Source: Candidatus Eisenbacteria bacterium
GTDB lineage: Bacteria; Desulfobacterota; Binatia; DP-6
Assembly (NCBI GenBank): GCA_035577985.1
Contig: DATJZY010000121.1
Location: forward strand, 1 to 41,916
Length of the DNA: 41,916 nucleotides
Direction of reading: 5' to 3'
Within the stretch, counting starts at the first letter, position 1, and the number at the start of each line of letters is the position of its first letter. The translations under genes were made by a program, and so were the position numbers. The notes beneath the pieces were generated by a model. The model was not told where the DNA came from. It ran no database searches and saw nothing but the letters and a program-made list of their open reading frames with translations. Shown here piece by piece: positions 41,701-41,916 of the stretch.

Positions 41701-41916
41701 ATGATCCTCGCCTTTCTCGCCGACGCCCACCGCGGCGCCGGCGACCTCGGCCGCGCGCGCGAAATGGCCGACGAGGCGGTCGCGGTCGCGCGCCGCCGCA
41801 GGACGCGCATCTTCGAGATCGTCGCCCTGCTGGCCCGGGCCCGCGTGCTCCTCGCGGCCGACGGGCCCTCGCCCGGGGTCGAACGCGACCTCGACGACGC
41901 GACGGCGCTCATCGAG
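38743..41916 (+). CDS. zinc-ribbon / class III adenylate cyclase / AAA / TPR signalling protein (cut by window edge)
   Basis: Seen: 1058 codons open to the window edge, ATG at 38743. Two double zinc ribbons: C8, C11, C22, C25 and C33, C36, C47, C50. Cyclase domain (about 83-265): metal aspartates D91 (LFADVKGSM) and D135 (YTGDGVMALFG), RIGDDLKMDY, and TVGLAARMEQ with R216; the usual asparagine before LAAR is G212. Then an AAA/STAND ATPase (about 283-600) with Walker A EPGVGKSR at 313-320, and a helical TPR-like region from about 650. Known: DZR-cyclase-ATPase-TPR proteins are common in soil bacteria. Function unknown; the cyclase may be weak or act in regulation. Confidence 0.9.
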   Translation, partial: MSGPHLACPACGHANPGATKFCHECGTPLARQCAKCGVDLAPSMKFCGDCGTAVAAKPSPVVTPAHLADKIRGARTALEGERKQVTVLFADVKGSMTLAEGADPEAFHRVMERTARLLADGVHRYEGTVTQYTGDGVMALFGAPIAHEDHAQRACFTALHLRETLGRYADELRLSDGLNLSLRIGVNSGEVVVGRIGDDLKMDYTAQGHTVGLAARMEQIAAADRAYVSEHTARIVDGYFRLRDLGPLAVKGASEPVRVYELEDVGALKTRLDVSQTRGFSRFVGRIDEVATLEAALARAMEGHGQVIGVVAEPGVGKSRLCWEFVQRCRARGIAVQDAHCVPHGKTIPYLPVLELLRKIHGVTEQDRPQTAREKIAGRLLLLDEGLRESLPLVFDFMGVPDPEHPLPRMDPEARQRQLLAVVRRSVLARSRRETAVTVIEDLHWLDGASEGFVETLVDAAAGTRTLLLVNFRPEYHAGWMQRSYYQQLPLLPLGSDAIEELLRELLGTGSALAGLVRLIRERTGGNPFFVEEVVRSLAESGVLSGTRGAYWLAKPVEAIALPTTVQAILAARIDRLGEREKTVLQTGAVVGKEFPESILQRVVDLEEADLASALRALVAAEFFYEEALYPEPVYAFKHPLTQEVAYRSQLGERRRQLHTAVARAIEEAYPTKLDEQAALLAQHWDAAGEPFVAATWHQRAAGWIGVRDRAETLRHWSEVRRLLATVPVSPEALALGVMARDAMLLHGLFCGMTDDEAHTLFTEGMALAEDLQEPSSRIRLLTRLGSRKSLTGIPEEALAPLEEARRLAAETGDPFLEFLTRFSLSGAAMNLGHLEDAIVHLDHCMVACGGDPEYGAGITGFSVLAYLLAVRGFALANQGHWMEALRSAERATEIARQRRDLEMLMIGGTAGLVACEMMGDAPGALAHGTESMRAAEAGAEGLRQSALWALGRAHLMQGEWRGAIDMLAASLAQTRTARTGLAQEGMILAFLADAHRGAGDLGRAREMADEAVAVARRRRTRIFEIVALLARARVLLAADGPSPGVERDLDDATALIE

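Noticed and set aside
36958..41730. A 1590-codon open frame on the minus strand opposite the cyclase gene.
   Set aside because: It spans the sulfatase and cyclase genes in other frames, is rich in Arg/Glu/His typical of antisense reading of GC-rich codons, and has no recognisable domain or ribosome-binding site.

Overview
The window is a GC-rich (roughly 68-70% by eye) stretch of bacterial chromosome. Lipoprotein signal peptides, an RND/MMPL exporter, a possible flippase and lysoplasmalogenase, and the fatty-acid/CoA gene content suggest a Gram-negative, Desulfobacterota-like or Binatia-like (former 'Deltaproteobacteria') soil organism. That placement is inference only; no 16S gene is present.

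Layout. (a) 1-2196, minus strand: an envelope cassette of a secreted NTF2-like protein, a YCF48-type beta-propeller lipoprotein and the start of an MMPL/RND exporter cut by the window edge. (b) 2325-5475, plus strand: a sigma-54 module. A small XRE regulator sits behind a perfect -24/-12 promoter. An NtrC-class activator sits behind a second, weaker one and leads a tightly coupled operon containing a 53-residue Flp-type (type IVb) prepilin, a single-domain response regulator and a retropepsin-like lipoprotein. (c) 5636-9743: a thiolase-fold/DUF35 pair, an SDR, a YhhN lysoplasmalogenase and an HDOD protein. (d) 9918-13977, minus strand: the conserved housekeeping run tadA, tRNA-Ser(CGA), tRNA-Ser(GGA), SRP RNA, dnaX, ybaB/ebfC, recR, tRNA-Asn. 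The tRNA-Asn gene is split in its anticodon by a 260-nt group I intron. (e) 14028-15423: small secreted, ribbon-helix-helix and PH-domain proteins. (f) 15558-20501: transketolase and a fused transaldolase/phosphoglucose isomerase, a compact non-oxidative pentose-phosphate operon. (g) 20518-25505: a flippase and a GT-C-like glycosyltransferase, a four-knuckle zinc protein and a WD40 protein. (h) 25699-35198: CoA and redox catabolism (GST, hotdog thioesterase, lipocalin-like CrtC/AttH protein, crotonase, 3Fe-4S ferredoxin, SDRs, paired acyl-CoA dehydrogenases), with a methyltransferase and two poorly known genes between. (i) 35205-41916: a DUF1566 gene remnant, a CLC chloride transporter, a sulfatase and a large zinc-ribbon/cyclase/AAA signalling protein running off the edge.

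The most notable observations are the intron-split tRNA-Asn(GUU), the orphan Flp pilin gene embedded in a sigma-54 regulator operon, and long interrupted palindromes in two convergent intergenic gaps.
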